This document shows positions 43,174 to 52,690 of a DNA stretch of 64,000 bases, piece after piece (within the stretch, counting starts at the first letter, position 1; each line of letters starts with the position of its first letter). Made by a program: the position numbers and the translations under genes. The stretch is from Streptomyces fulvoviolaceus (GTDB lineage: Bacteria > Actinomycetota > Actinomycetes > Streptomycetales > Streptomycetaceae): positions 120,174-184,173 of the forward strand of contig NZ_JOEY01000043.1 of NCBI RefSeq assembly GCF_000718165.1, read 5' to 3'. The notes under the pieces are model-generated. The model searched no databases. It was not told the origin of the DNA and worked only from the letters and a program-made list of their open reading frames with translations.

Positions 43174-44311
43174 GTACGCAGCATCGTCCTCCGTGTCCGC
43201 CCCGCCCCGGTCGCTGCACCCCCGCCCGGCGGGCAGCGGCCCCTACCTCGACCCCGCGCGCCCGACGGCCCCCGTGCCAGTTCCTGGCCGGACGCGGCGC
43301 GCTCCGGGGCTCGGAACCCAACCGCTCAGCGGGAGACTCGACTTGTCCGGCCCCCAGGGCGCCCAGCTGCGCACGGCGATCGCGTCGGTGCACCGGATCT
43401 GCCCGGAGTTCGCCCCGGTGCAGGTTCTGCGCCGCAGCGGGCGCTCCGTGCTCCTGGTCGGCACGACGGGACGCAGCACGGCCGTCGCCAAGTGTTTACT
43501 CGACCACTCCCCCGTGTGGGCCGAGCGCATCCGGCACGAAATAGCCGCATACCGCTCGTTCGTCCGGCACCGCCCGCCGGTGCGGGTGCCCCGCCTGATC
43601 GCGGCCGACCCGGACAACTGCACCCTGGTCATCGAGCGGATGCCGGGCCGGGTCGCGGCCCTGCACCGGCACCCGGCGGAGGCCCCGCCGCGCGCGGACA
43701 TCAGGGCGGCACTCGGCGCGATCTGCCGGCTGAACTCCTGGCGGCCGCCGGCCGGCACCTTCGACGCCCCGCTGGACTACGCGACCCGCATCAACCGGTA
43801 CCACGAGCTGGGGCTGCTCACCGACCGGGACCTGGGCGACCTGCAGAAGCTGCTGCACGGCATCGCGCACTCGGCGGGCCGACAGGGCATGGGCCAGTTC
43901 TGCCACGGCGACGCACTGCTGTCGAACATCCTGCTCTCACCAGCCGGTCCAGTGCTGGTGGACTGGGAGCACGCGGGCTGGTACCTCCCCGGGTACGACC
44001 TGGCGACGCTGTGGTCGGTCCTCGGCGACGCACCCGTGGCCCGGCGGCAGATCAGCCAGATCGCCCAGTCCGCGGGGCCTGCCTCGCGGGACGCGTTCCT
44101 GGTGAACCTGATGCTCGTACTGACCCGTGAGATCCGTACCTACGAGACGGCCGTGCAGCGTTCGATGCACGACACGACCCCGGCGGCACCGGGAGCGGCC
44201 CACCCGGGTGCTGCGCCGTCCGGCGAGGAGCAACGGCTGCTGCTGAGGCGGCTGCACGACGACTGCCAGCTGGCCCGACGGGCCGTACGCGCGGCGGTCG
44301 GCACTCGCTGA
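43172..44311 (+). CDS. APH-fold phosphotransferase-like protein with a TTA codon
   Basis: A 379-residue protein: a 60-residue Pro-rich N-terminus, then an aminoglycoside-phosphotransferase/choline-kinase fold with [20 protein letters not shown] (nucleotide lobe, Lys) and the catalytic loop [10 protein letters not shown] (His245, Asp247) plus VLVDWEHAG (metal Asp). Codon 109 (43496-43498) is TTA, so it is expected to be made late, when bldA tRNA is available. It diverges from the NsdA-like regulator, a hint at a shared developmental role. The substrate is unknown. A strong hairpin follows. Confidence 0.85.
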   Translation: MYAASSSVSAPPRSLHPRPAGSGPYLDPARPTAPVPVPGRTRRAPGLGTQPLSGRLDLSGPQGAQLRTAIASVHRICPEFAPVQVLRRSGRSVLLVGTTGRSTAVAKCLLDHSPVWAERIRHEIAAYRSFVRHRPPVRVPRLIAADPDNCTLVIERMPGRVAALHRHPAEAPPRADIRAALGAICRLNSWRPPAGTFDAPLDYATRINRYHELGLLTDRDLGDLQKLLHGIAHSAGRQGMGQFCHGDALLSNILLSPAGPVLVDWEHAGWYLPGYDLATLWSVLGDAPVARRQISQIAQSAGPASRDAFLVNLMLVLTREIRTYETAVQRSMHDTTPAAPGAAHPGAAPSGEEQRLLLRRLHDDCQLARRAVRAAVGTR

Positions 44312-44321
44312 CGGGGATGGT

Positions 44322-44360
44322 GGTCCGCGGTGCGCCCTGGACAGCGGCGCGCCGCGGACC
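44322..44360 (+). terminator. hairpin terminator after the APH-fold gene
   Basis: GGTCCGCGGTGCGCC (44322-44336) pairs with GGCGCGCCGCGGACC (44346-44360): 15 bp with one G-U pair and a 9-base loop, followed by TTCG. Confidence 0.8.
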
Positions 44361-44584
44361 TTCGTATGTCCGGAACCCCGCTCTCCTCGCACTGTGCTCA
44401 TTGGCCTGAGCCACTGACGCCCCGCAGGCCCGGAAGCCTCCGCCACGAAACTCCCGTAAACCCTGATGGACGGGGGAAAACGCCTTCCCCTGGGCATGAT
44501 TGACGGATCGTCGGCCAGCCGGTACCACTGACGCACGCCCGGCCCCGCACGGCTCATCTCGCCCGACCGTCCCAGGAGGCTGCA

Positions 44585-46561
44585 TTGCGAGGATCCGTCA
44601 CCGACCCCAACAGAGCAGCCGGGTACAGCCGGAGGCGAGCGGCAGCGGGAGCGGTGGCCACCGCGGCCCTGCTGCTGCCGCTGCTCGGCGCCGCCCCTTC
44701 CGAGAGTGCCGCGCAGTCCTCCGCGGACCGACTCCAGCTGGCGTTCGCCTCCGCGGCCGCCGAGTACCACGTGCCGCAGAGCGTGTTGCTCGGCGTCTCC
44801 TATCTGCAGTCCCGCTGGGACGCGCACGCCGGGGCGCCGAGTGTGACCGGCGGCTACGGACCGATGCACCTCACCGACGCCCGCACCGCGCTCGCCGAGA
44901 CGACGGCGCCGCACCACAGCGAGGGCACGGAGGACGCCCGCGGCGACAGCGCCCGCGCGGCCCTGCTCCCCGAGACGAAGGTGCCGGAGACCACCGAGTT
45001 CCCGGCCCGCCTCAAGACCTTGTCCAAGGCGGCCGAGCTGACCGGCCTCCCAGCCGATGACCTGCGCACCGACCCCGTCGCGAACGTGGCCGGCGGCGCC
45101 GCGCTGCTGGCCGCCGCCCAGAAGGACCTGGGCGAACCGCCGAGCGCGGATCCGGCGGACTGGTACGGCGCCGTGGCCCGCTTCTCCGGCGCGGACGACA
45201 GCGCGACGGCGGCTGCCTACGCGAACGACGTCTACGACGTGATCCGCACCGGTGAGGAGCGCACCACGGACGCCGGGCAGCTGGTCGCGCTGGCCGCGCA
45301 ACCGGACCTGGCCCCCGACACCGGGCAGCTCGGGCGGACGGGGCTGCGCACCGTGTCGGCCGCCGACACCGAATGCCCGAAGTCGGTGTCCTGCGAGTGG
45401 ATCCCGGCACCGTACGAGGAGTTCGGGGAGGGCGACTACGGCAACCACGACCTGGGCGACCGCCCGGCCTCGCAGAGCATCAAGTACATCGTCATCCACG
45501 ACACGGAGGGCGCCTGGGACGGCGTCCTCAACCTGGTCCAGGACCCCACCTATGTGTCGTGGAACTACACCCTGCGCTCCACCGACGGTCACATCGCCCA
45601 GCATGTGAAGGCGAAGGACGTGGCCTGGCACGCGGGCAACTGGTACGTCAACGCCAAGTCGATCGGCCTGGAGCACGAGGGCTTCCTGGCCAACCCGGAC
45701 GCCTGGTACACGGAGGCGATGTACCGCTCCTCGGCCCGGCTGGTGAAGTACCTCTCCCGGAAGTACGACATCCCGCTGGACCGGCAGCACATCCTCGGCC
45801 ACGACAACGTGCCGGGCCCGACCACCTCGACCATCGGCGGCATGCACACCGACCCCGGCCCCTACTGGGACTGGCGGCACTACTTCGAGCTGCTGGGCCG
45901 CCCCTTCAAGGCCACCGCCGGCAAGCACGGCGGCCTGGTGACGATCCGGCCCGACTACACGACGAACCAGCCGGAGTACACGGGCTGCGTCACCAAGGGC
46001 GAGCCGTGCGCCGTCCATGGTTCGAGCGAGGTGCGGCTGTACTCCGGTCCCGGCGAGTCGTACCCCCTGATCAAGGACATCGGCCTGGGCACGACCCCGA
46101 CCACCGGGGTGAACGACATCTCCTCGCGGGTCTCCACCGGCCAGCAGTACGCGGTCTCCCGCCGCGACGGCGACTGGACGGCGATCTGGTACCTGGGTCA
46201 GGAGGCCTGGTTCAGGAACCCGAGGAAGGACCCGACGGCGGTGCCCGCGGGGGGCCTGGTGGTGACTCCCAAGGGCGATGTGAAGAGCGTCCCGGTGTAC
46301 GGGCGCGCGTACCCGGAGGCCTCGGCCTACCCGACGGGAGTCCCGGCACAGGCGGTGTCGCCACTGCCGTACACCCTGCCCGCAGGCCAGAAGTACGTGG
46401 TCGGTGATCAGGTGCCGGGCGAGTACTACTACGCGGTCACCTTCACGACGGACTCGCACAAGGTGGTGGTCGGTCAGGATCTGTACTACGAGATCCAGTT
46501 CGGTCACCGGGTGGGTTTCGTACGGGCGGCCGACGTGGACGTGGTTCCGTCAGGGGTCTAG
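44585..46561 (+). CDS. secreted N-acetylmuramoyl-L-alanine amidase (PGRP/Amidase_2)
   Basis: A 658-residue exported peptidoglycan hydrolase. The signal peptide spans about residues 15-43 (RRRAAAGAVATAALLLPLLGAA). Residues 50-260 are helical and resemble a degenerate lysozyme-like or transglycosylase fold (YHVPQSVLLGVSYLQSRWD). The zinc amidase domain covers about 295-440 with His305 in YIVIHDTEGAW, GLEHEGF and ILGHDNVPGP; it cuts the bond between muramic acid and L-alanine. The C-terminal 200 residues resemble SH3-like wall-binding repeats (EVRLYSGPGESYPLI). The start is TTG 44585 with AGGAGG at 44574-44579. It ends in a shared terminator. Confidence 0.92.
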   Translation: MRGSVTDPNRAAGYSRRRAAAGAVATAALLLPLLGAAPSESAAQSSADRLQLAFASAAAEYHVPQSVLLGVSYLQSRWDAHAGAPSVTGGYGPMHLTDARTALAETTAPHHSEGTEDARGDSARAALLPETKVPETTEFPARLKTLSKAAELTGLPADDLRTDPVANVAGGAALLAAAQKDLGEPPSADPADWYGAVARFSGADDSATAAAYANDVYDVIRTGEERTTDAGQLVALAAQPDLAPDTGQLGRTGLRTVSAADTECPKSVSCEWIPAPYEEFGEGDYGNHDLGDRPASQSIKYIVIHDTEGAWDGVLNLVQDPTYVSWNYTLRSTDGHIAQHVKAKDVAWHAGNWYVNAKSIGLEHEGFLANPDAWYTEAMYRSSARLVKYLSRKYDIPLDRQHILGHDNVPGPTTSTIGGMHTDPGPYWDWRHYFELLGRPFKATAGKHGGLVTIRPDYTTNQPEYTGCVTKGEPCAVHGSSEVRLYSGPGESYPLIKDIGLGTTPTTGVNDISSRVSTGQQYAVSRRDGDWTAIWYLGQEAWFRNPRKDPTAVPAGGLVVTPKGDVKSVPVYGRAYPEASAYPTGVPAQAVSPLPYTLPAGQKYVVGDQVPGEYYYAVTFTTDSHKVVVGQDLYYEIQFGHRVGFVRAADVDVVPSGV

Positions 46562-46570
46562 CTCGCCTGC

Positions 46571-46601
46571 GGGCCGGCCGGGGGCTTCCCCCGGCCGGCC
46601 C
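46571..46601. terminator. bidirectional hairpin terminator
   Basis: GGGCCGGCCGGGGG (46571-46584) pairs perfectly with CCCCCGGCCGGCCC (46588-46601): 14 bp stem, 3-base loop CTT. It separates the convergent amidase and fucosidase genes. Confidence 0.9.
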
Positions 46602-46617
46602 TCGGGTCCACGACACT

Positions 46618-49011
46618 TCACGGCTCCCAGCTGTAGCGCCGACCGGCGACCGCCTTGAAGGCCGTCTGGCCGCCCTCGAACAGGCTGCTGCGCAGGGTGA
46701 GTTCACGGGTCCGTGAGGCCTGGAGCGCGATGCGCGTCGCCCGGCCGGCCGCCCATTCGATGTCGACGGTGGCGCCGCCACGGGCGCGCAGGCCGTGGAC
46801 CGAGCCCTTCGGCCAGGCGGCGGGGAGGGCGGGCAGGATCTCGATCACGTCGTGCCGGCTCTGCAGGAGCATCTCCACGATGCCGGAGGTGGCACCGAAG
46901 TTGCCGTCGAGCTGGAACGGCGGGTGGGTGTCCCAGAGGTTCGGCAGGGTCGAGAGCTTGAGCTGCTCACCGAGCATCAGGTGGGCGTGGTCGCCGTCGT
47001 GCAGCCCGGCCCAGAAGTTGATCTTCCAGGCCTTGGACCAGCCGGTGCCACCGTCCCCGCGTGCGGTGAGGGAGACCTTGGCGGCCTCGGCCCACTCGCT
47101 GCCGGGCTCGATCTGACGTCCGGGGTGGAGGGCGAACAGGTGGGAGACGTGCCGGTGTTCGTCTTTCGGGTCGTCCACGTCCTCCTTCCATTCCTGGAGT
47201 TGACCCCAGGAACCGATGTGCAGACCGGGATCGAGGTTGTCGAGCGCCTCCTCGACCCGACGGCGGAAGTCGGCCGAGTCCCCCAACACCCGGGCCGCTT
47301 CGAGGGTGTTGGTGAACAAGTCGTGCACTATCTGCTGCGACATGGCCGCCCCCGCCGTGAAGTCGCCGTGCTCGGGCGAGTAGCTGGGGGTGACGACGAG
47401 GGTTCCGTCGCGTGGGTCGGTGCGCAGGTTGTCGAGCCAGAACTCGGCGGCCTCCTTCATCACGGGGTACGCGGTGGTGCGCAGGTAGTCCGTGGAGCCG
47501 CCGAACCGGTAGTGCTCGTAGAGCTGTTGGGTGAGCCAGGCCGCCGCCTCGGGGAACCAGAAGGCGGTCGACCAGTCGTGGACGCCGGTGAAGCCGTAGG
47601 GGTTGGTCTCGTTGTGCACGACCCAGCCGCGTGAACCGAACATCTCCTGCGCGGTACGGCGGCCCGGGGCGCGCAGGGCCTCGACGAAACGGTCGTACGG
47701 CGCCGTCGTCTCGGCGAGGTTCGCGGCCTCGGCGAGCCAGTAGTTCATCTGCAGGTTGATGTTGACGTGGTAGTCGGCGGACCACGGGGGTGTGGTGCTC
47801 TGGTTCCAGACGCCCTGGAGGTTCGCGGGCAGGGAGCCCGGGCGCGAGGAGGCGATGAGCAGGTAGCGGCCGTACTGGAAGAAGAGAGCCTCCAGGGCGC
47901 GGTCCGCCGCGCTCGTGCCGCCGGCGTAGGCGGACAGCAACCGGTCCGTCGGGACGTCCTCGGGCAGTGACTGTCCGATGTCCAGGGAGACCCGGCGGAA
48001 GAGCGCTCGGTGGTCGTGGACGTGCCGGGCAAGCAGAGACTCGTAGCGGTCGCCCGCCTTCGCGATGGTCCGGGTGACGGCGGTGTGCGGGTCCGGGCCC
48101 CGGTAGTCGGGGTAGGTGTCGGCGTAGTCCGTGCCGGCGGCCAGGACGAACCACGCGCTGTCGGCCCCGGTCACGGTGATCGTGCCGTCGGCGTTCGATG
48201 TCACGGTGCCGCCCTTGCTGCGGACGCGGATCTGCGCTTCGAAGCGCAGGCCGTTGTCGGCCAGCGCGCCGCGGACGGTCAGTGTTCCGTCGGTGGCGGA
48301 GGCGGTGAAGTCGGTGCGCGGTGAGCCGTAGCGGAGGGTGAGAGTGACGCTGCCGGGCCGGTCGGCGCTGAAGCGGCCCACGATCACGCCGTCGGGGTGG
48401 GAGGCGAAGAACTCCCTTTGGTGTCGCACTTCTTGGCCGGTGTAGCCGACCGAGGCGATCGCTCTGTCGAGGTCGAGGTCGCGGCGGTAGTCGTCCGGAG
48501 TCGTTGTCGGGGCGCCGGGCACGTCGAAGTACAGGTCGCCGAAGGTCTGGTGGGCGCCGTAGCCGACACGTGGCTGGCCGAGGCGGGCGGCCACCCCGTC
48601 GGGATCGAGCGTGGTCTGCGCGTCGAGGTCGTCCTGGACGGCGGTGATCGCGCCGGGGCGGGGCTCGCGCCAGTTGCCGTGGTCGTAGCCCTGGACGGAG
48701 CCGGGGCCGCCGGTCCACAGGGTCTTCTCGTTGAACTGCAGCCGTTCGGAGGCGAGGGTGCCGAACACCATGGCGCCGAGGGCGCCGCTGCCAAGGGGCA
48801 GGGCCTCGCGTTCCCAGTCGGCGGCCGGGGTGGAGTACCAGAGCACCGGAGACTCCGGTGATACATCGGATGACTCTGCGGCCGCAGCCTGGGTGGGATC
48901 TAACGCGCTCACGCCAAGGGCGAGACCACCGGCGCCGCCGACTGCGGCCTTCAGTGTGCTTCTTCGAGAGATTCGGGAAGACTGATGGGGCTCGTGCGAC
49001 TCATGCGACAT
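46618..49011 (-). CDS. exported GH95 alpha-L-fucosidase-like glycoside hydrolase with a TTA codon
   Basis: A 797-residue enzyme. The twin-arginine-like signal SRRSTLKAAVGGAGGLALGVSAL (residues about 15-40) indicates export in folded form. The N-terminal GH95 beta domain starts at LWYSTPAADWEREALPLGSGALGAM; the (alpha/alpha)6 catalytic barrel holds NINLQMNYWLAE, HNETNPYG, VVTPSYSPEHGDF and FQLDGNFGATSGIVEMLLQS, which carry the known Asn/Glu/Asp residues. It releases fucose or related L-galactose by inversion. Codon 37 (48903 to 48901) is TTA, within the signal peptide, implying bldA control. ATG 49011 is preferred to an upstream in-frame ATG at 49056. Confidence 0.92.
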   Translation of the reverse strand: MSHESHEPHQSSRISRRSTLKAAVGGAGGLALGVSALDPTQAAAAESSDVSPESPVLWYSTPAADWEREALPLGSGALGAMVFGTLASERLQFNEKTLWTGGPGSVQGYDHGNWREPRPGAITAVQDDLDAQTTLDPDGVAARLGQPRVGYGAHQTFGDLYFDVPGAPTTTPDDYRRDLDLDRAIASVGYTGQEVRHQREFFASHPDGVIVGRFSADRPGSVTLTLRYGSPRTDFTASATDGTLTVRGALADNGLRFEAQIRVRSKGGTVTSNADGTITVTGADSAWFVLAAGTDYADTYPDYRGPDPHTAVTRTIAKAGDRYESLLARHVHDHRALFRRVSLDIGQSLPEDVPTDRLLSAYAGGTSAADRALEALFFQYGRYLLIASSRPGSLPANLQGVWNQSTTPPWSADYHVNINLQMNYWLAEAANLAETTAPYDRFVEALRAPGRRTAQEMFGSRGWVVHNETNPYGFTGVHDWSTAFWFPEAAAWLTQQLYEHYRFGGSTDYLRTTAYPVMKEAAEFWLDNLRTDPRDGTLVVTPSYSPEHGDFTAGAAMSQQIVHDLFTNTLEAARVLGDSADFRRRVEEALDNLDPGLHIGSWGQLQEWKEDVDDPKDEHRHVSHLFALHPGRQIEPGSEWAEAAKVSLTARGDGGTGWSKAWKINFWAGLHDGDHAHLMLGEQLKLSTLPNLWDTHPPFQLDGNFGATSGIVEMLLQSRHDVIEILPALPAAWPKGSVHGLRARGGATVDIEWAAGRATRIALQASRTRELTLRSSLFEGGQTAFKAVAGRRYSWEP

Positions 49012-49074
49012 GACCCTTGACGCTAGAGGTCCGATGACCTCGGCGACAAGGGTCATGACAACGCATGCGGGACC

Positions 49075-49572
49075 TCAGCCCTGCTGGAACAGCTCCGCGG
49101 GCAGCGGTTTGAGAAGGGCGTACAGGTCGTCGGTGATCGGACGGTCCCACGCGGCGATGGTCACCAGGACGTTGTCACTGCGGTCGAACTGCACGCAGGA
49201 GATCCGGCTCTCGGAGAGCTTGAGGCGGCGCACGATCAGAAGGTTGTCACCCTGCATCACCGGCATGTCCTCGGTGCCGACGACGGTCACCTCCTCCTCG
49301 TTCTCCAGCGCGATCAGCAGTTGGGCCACCTCGAAGGGGATCTCGCCCTCGGGGATCTCGCGGGCCGGGGAGCCCTCGGGCAGATTGCCGATGATCATCG
49401 CCGGGCCGCGGCCACCGAACAGGTCGTAGCGCAGGAACACGCCCTGGCAGGTGCCGTCGGGAGCGGGCAGCAGCCCCGCGCCCAGATTGCCGGGCCAGTC
49501 GCCCGGGTCCATGGCCAGTACGTCGAAGTCGGGCCCGGCGGGAGTGGCACTGCGGCGGCGGAGGAACGACAT
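49075..49572 (-). CDS. conserved Streptomyces protein of unknown function
   Basis: A 165-residue, acidic, probably cytosolic protein starting MSFLRRRS. Strands such as CQGVFLRYDLFGGRGPAMIIGNLPEG and NEEEVTVVGTEDMPVMQGDNLLIVRRLKLSESRISC suggest a compact beta-rich fold. No catalytic motif, signal peptide or membrane helix is seen. GC third-position bias is strong, so it is real coding. It lies between the GH95 gene and a dispersed repeat. I do not recognise a function. Confidence 0.7.
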   Translation of the reverse strand: MSFLRRRSATPAGPDFDVLAMDPGDWPGNLGAGLLPAPDGTCQGVFLRYDLFGGRGPAMIIGNLPEGSPAREIPEGEIPFEVAQLLIALENEEEVTVVGTEDMPVMQGDNLLIVRRLKLSESRISCVQFDRSDNVLVTIAAWDRPITDDLYALLKPLPAELFQQG

Positions 49573-49626
49573 GCCGCCAATAGTAATGGGCCGCGAGGCT
49601 GTCGTGCGGGTGCGGGTGGTGGAGGC

Positions 49627-49680
49627 TGGTCGCGCCCACGCGGCGGAGCCGCATATCGATACAGCCCCGCACCCCTGAGT
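49627..49680 (-). repeat. dispersed intergenic repeat, copy C (inverted)
   Basis: Read on the minus strand: GGGGTGCGGGGCTGTATCGA, then TATGCGGCTCCGCCGCGTGG and GCGCGACCAGCC. It matches copies A and B apart from a changed middle. It lies between the LAL regulator stop and the start of the 165-residue protein. Confidence 0.75.
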
Positions 49681-49701
49681 TGGCCGGCCCGGCCTTGGCT
49701 G

Positions 49702-52581
49702 TCAGTGACCCAGTGCTGTTCCCAGGCCCGTACGGTCCGTGCCCACCTTTCGGTAGACCCCCGACAGCAGCCGTACCGCCGTCGGCTCGTCGATCCGTAG
49801 TTCCTTGGCGATCTCGGCCTCCGTACGGCCCTGGACCGTCAGGTTCGCCGCCGTGCGTTCGCGGGCCGTCAGCGTGTCCGTCTCCGTGCTGTGCAGGCGC
49901 CGTGGGCGCAGACCGGCCGCGGCGAGCTCGTCGCGGGTCGCCTCCACCAGGCCGTCGGCCCCACACTGCACGGCCGCGTCGAGCCCCCGGTACAAGTGCT
50001 CGGCGGCCTCCGCGGGGCGGCCCGTGCGGCGCAGCTCCGTACCGAGGGCGACCAGGGCCGAGGCGAGCTCGTAGGCGGCCGGTGAGCGCTCCAGGTGGAC
50101 GACGGACTCCTCCAGCAGCTTCACTCGGGCCGAGCCCGAGGACACCTCGGCGGCGAGGCGCAGTGCCTGGCCGACGGCGGACGGTGCGCCGAACTGCCGG
50201 GCACGGGCGACCGCTTCGAGAGCGGTGGCGACGGCGCGCTCGGGGGCGTCGTGGCTTTCGGCGCGGGCGAGGTGGAGCTGCCAGGGGCACCAGGCGGGGT
50301 TGCGCATCCCGCGCGGGTCGAGTCGGCGGCCGGCGGCAGCGAGCTCGGCGGCCGCGTCCTTGGGGCGGCCGCGGGCCAGTAACAGCTCGCCGTGCACGGT
50401 CTGGGCGTCGGGGAAGACGACGGCGGCCGGGAAGGGGGCCTCGAAGGAGTAGTCGTCGCCGATCTGCGCGGCCTCGGTGACCCGGCCGCGGGCGAGCAGG
50501 ACCTCGATGAGGATGCCGACGGCGTACCAGTGGGCCGGGGTTCCCGGGCCGACGCGCTCGGCGAGCCTGAGCCCCGCGCGGACGAAGTCCTCGGCCTCGG
50601 CGAGCCTGCCCCGGCGGAAGCGGACGTAGGCGAGCAGGGTGTAGGCGAAGGAGAGGTGGGCGCCGCGCCAGCCCTGGCGCTCGAAGTCGGCGATCCCGGC
50701 GGCGAACAGTTCCTCGGTGCGGCCGGGCCGGTCGGCGTACGTGAAGGCGAGGGCGACCAGGACGGGCACCTCGAATCCGCGGTCGGGCTCGGCCCAGCCG
50801 AGGCCTCCGGCGAGGGCGCGTTCGGCGTGGTGGAGGGCGATGTGGGCGGGTTCGCCGCGCAGTACCGCGTCCCAGGCGCGCAGGCCGATGATGTACCGCT
50901 CGGTGAGGTCGCGGCCGGAGAGGCGGTCGGCGAGCCTGGTGAGGCGGCGGGAGCGCGAGGGATGGTCGGGTTCGTCGGCGCGGAAGGCATCCCACATGAA
51001 CTGTTCGGCGACCATGCGCAGCTTGACGCGGGCGTCGCCGGTGACGCGGATCTCGCGGGCCAGGGTGTCCGAGGCTTCGGCGAGACGGTCACTGTGGGCG
51101 AGGACCTGGGAGAGCCGGTAGACGACGTGGTGCCTCAACTCGGCGTCCGCGATGGGCTCTTCGAGGGCGGCGCGCAGGTGGTTGACCGTGGTGGCGGGTT
51201 CGGTGAGCAGCGAGGCGGAGCCCAGTTCGTACAGGACGGCGGCGCGGTCCTCGGAGGGCGGCGGTTCGCGCAGGGCGCGGGCGAGGTAGCTGCGTGCGGA
51301 GTCCGGGGCACCGGCCCGCAGCGTCTCCACGGCGGCGGCGCGCAGCTGCTGTACCACCCAGGGGTCCCCGTCGGGATGGGTCTCCAGGAGGTGCCGGGCG
51401 GCCGCGGCGGGGCCCCGTCCGTCGTTGACCACGCACCAGGCTGCCTGGCCGTGCAGGGCGACGCGGACACCGGCCGGGATGGCCCGGTAGACGGCGGTGG
51501 CGATGAGCGGGTGCACGAACTCCAGGGACTCGACGCCGGTGAGGATGCGGGCGCCGCGCAGGGCGTCGGCCGCGTCGGCGGCCTCCTCGTGGCCCAGTCC
51601 GGCGACGGCGGCGGCGAGCAGCGGATGGATCTCGGTGCCGAGGACGGCGCAGGCCCAGGCGAAGCGCACGGTCGAGGTGCCGAGGCGTTCGAGGCGGGTG
51701 ACGAGGCCGCTGCCCTTGACGGCGGCGCCGAGATCGCGCAGCAGGTGGGCCGCGGCCTCGGTGGGGGCGACGCCGCGGTCGCGCACCTTGACCGTCAGCT
51801 CGACGGCCTCGAACGGGTTGCCCGCGGTGACGGCCCAGCACTCACGGCAGAACGCGTCGTCGGCGTGGGCACCGAGGGTCTCCCGTACGAGACCGGCGAC
51901 GGCGACGGCGCTGAGCGGCTCCAGGTCGAGCGGGCGTCCGCCGGCCCGCCCGGGCAGTCCCCTGAACGACTCGGCGTGATCGGGGAGTTCGTCGGGCCGG
52001 TAGGCGACGACGACCAGCATCGGGAGTTCCTCTGCGCGGGGCGCGAACGCGGCCAGCCAGCCCAGGGATTCGGGGTCTGCCCAGTGGGCGTCGTCGAGAA
52101 CGAGCACCATCGGGGCGCGCAGTACGGCGAGATGGGTGAGCACCCAGTCGAGCCCGTCGCGCAGGCCCTGTGGGTCGGGCGGGGATCCGTCGGTCGGGGC
52201 GCACAGGCCGAGCGCGGGGCCGACGATGCCGTACCAACTGCCCAGCGAGGAACGGAGGTCGACCTCGGCCGCCCCGGCGAACTGTGGCTGCAGGAGCTGC
52301 CGGGCGACGTGGAAGGCGACCCGCTGCTCCTGGTCGCCGCCGCGGGCGGACAGGACGGTGCAGCCCCGGGCCGCGGCCCGGCGGCGGACCTCGGCGAGCA
52401 GGGTGGTCTTGCCGATGCCGGCGCGGCCGGCGAAGGCGAGCAGGGCTCCGTGCGGGCGGCCGTGCGGTTCGGCCCCGTCCGTGCGCAGGCCGGTGAGCTC
52501 TCCCAACGCCTCGTCGACGGCGGCGAGTTCACTCTCCCGTTCGAAGAGAGTCCTGCTGCTGCGTGCACTGCGCTGTGTCAT
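49702..52581 (-). CDS. LAL-type (AAA ATPase plus LuxR-like) transcriptional regulator
   Basis: A 959-residue regulator. Walker A is GRAGIGKTT at residues 52-60; Walker B is VLVLDDAHWADPESLGWLAAF near 160; a long helical TPR-like middle follows. The C-terminal 60 residues form a LuxR-like helix-turn-helix (LTARERTAANLTVQGRTEAEIAKELRI) whose recognition helix (PTAVRLLSGVYRKVG) departs from the usual TVEWHL. LALs act as ATP-dependent activators of carbon-use or antibiotic genes. It stands alone, so its targets are unknown. Confidence 0.92.
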   Translation of the reverse strand: MTQRSARSSRTLFERESELAAVDEALGELTGLRTDGAEPHGRPHGALLAFAGRAGIGKTTLLAEVRRRAAARGCTVLSARGGDQEQRVAFHVARQLLQPQFAGAAEVDLRSSLGSWYGIVGPALGLCAPTDGSPPDPQGLRDGLDWVLTHLAVLRAPMVLVLDDAHWADPESLGWLAAFAPRAEELPMLVVVAYRPDELPDHAESFRGLPGRAGGRPLDLEPLSAVAVAGLVRETLGAHADDAFCRECWAVTAGNPFEAVELTVKVRDRGVAPTEAAAHLLRDLGAAVKGSGLVTRLERLGTSTVRFAWACAVLGTEIHPLLAAAVAGLGHEEAADAADALRGARILTGVESLEFVHPLIATAVYRAIPAGVRVALHGQAAWCVVNDGRGPAAAARHLLETHPDGDPWVVQQLRAAAVETLRAGAPDSARSYLARALREPPPSEDRAAVLYELGSASLLTEPATTVNHLRAALEEPIADAELRHHVVYRLSQVLAHSDRLAEASDTLAREIRVTGDARVKLRMVAEQFMWDAFRADEPDHPSRSRRLTRLADRLSGRDLTERYIIGLRAWDAVLRGEPAHIALHHAERALAGGLGWAEPDRGFEVPVLVALAFTYADRPGRTEELFAAGIADFERQGWRGAHLSFAYTLLAYVRFRRGRLAEAEDFVRAGLRLAERVGPGTPAHWYAVGILIEVLLARGRVTEAAQIGDDYSFEAPFPAAVVFPDAQTVHGELLLARGRPKDAAAELAAAGRRLDPRGMRNPAWCPWQLHLARAESHDAPERAVATALEAVARARQFGAPSAVGQALRLAAEVSSGSARVKLLEESVVHLERSPAAYELASALVALGTELRRTGRPAEAAEHLYRGLDAAVQCGADGLVEATRDELAAAGLRPRRLHSTETDTLTARERTAANLTVQGRTEAEIAKELRIDEPTAVRLLSGVYRKVGTDRTGLGTALGH

Positions 52582-52690
52582 GGCGCACCCCCCGCCCCGG
52601 TGGTACGCCCGCGCGGGGAGCGAGCGCGCACCGTGACCTACAGGCACCTCAGCGTACGCCTCACGGGGTGCGCACGAACCGCTTCCACCG

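Noticed and set aside
44312..44584. A c-di-AMP (ydaO-type) riboswitch before the secreted amidase, as known for some Streptomyces wall hydrolases.
   Set aside because: I could not find the conserved core; only a small GGGGAA/TTCCCC hairpin at 44473-44490 is seen.
43937..46507. An 856-codon minus-strand frame opposite the amidase and part of the APH-fold gene.
   Set aside because: No recognisable domain, and it crosses two real genes and a terminator hairpin.
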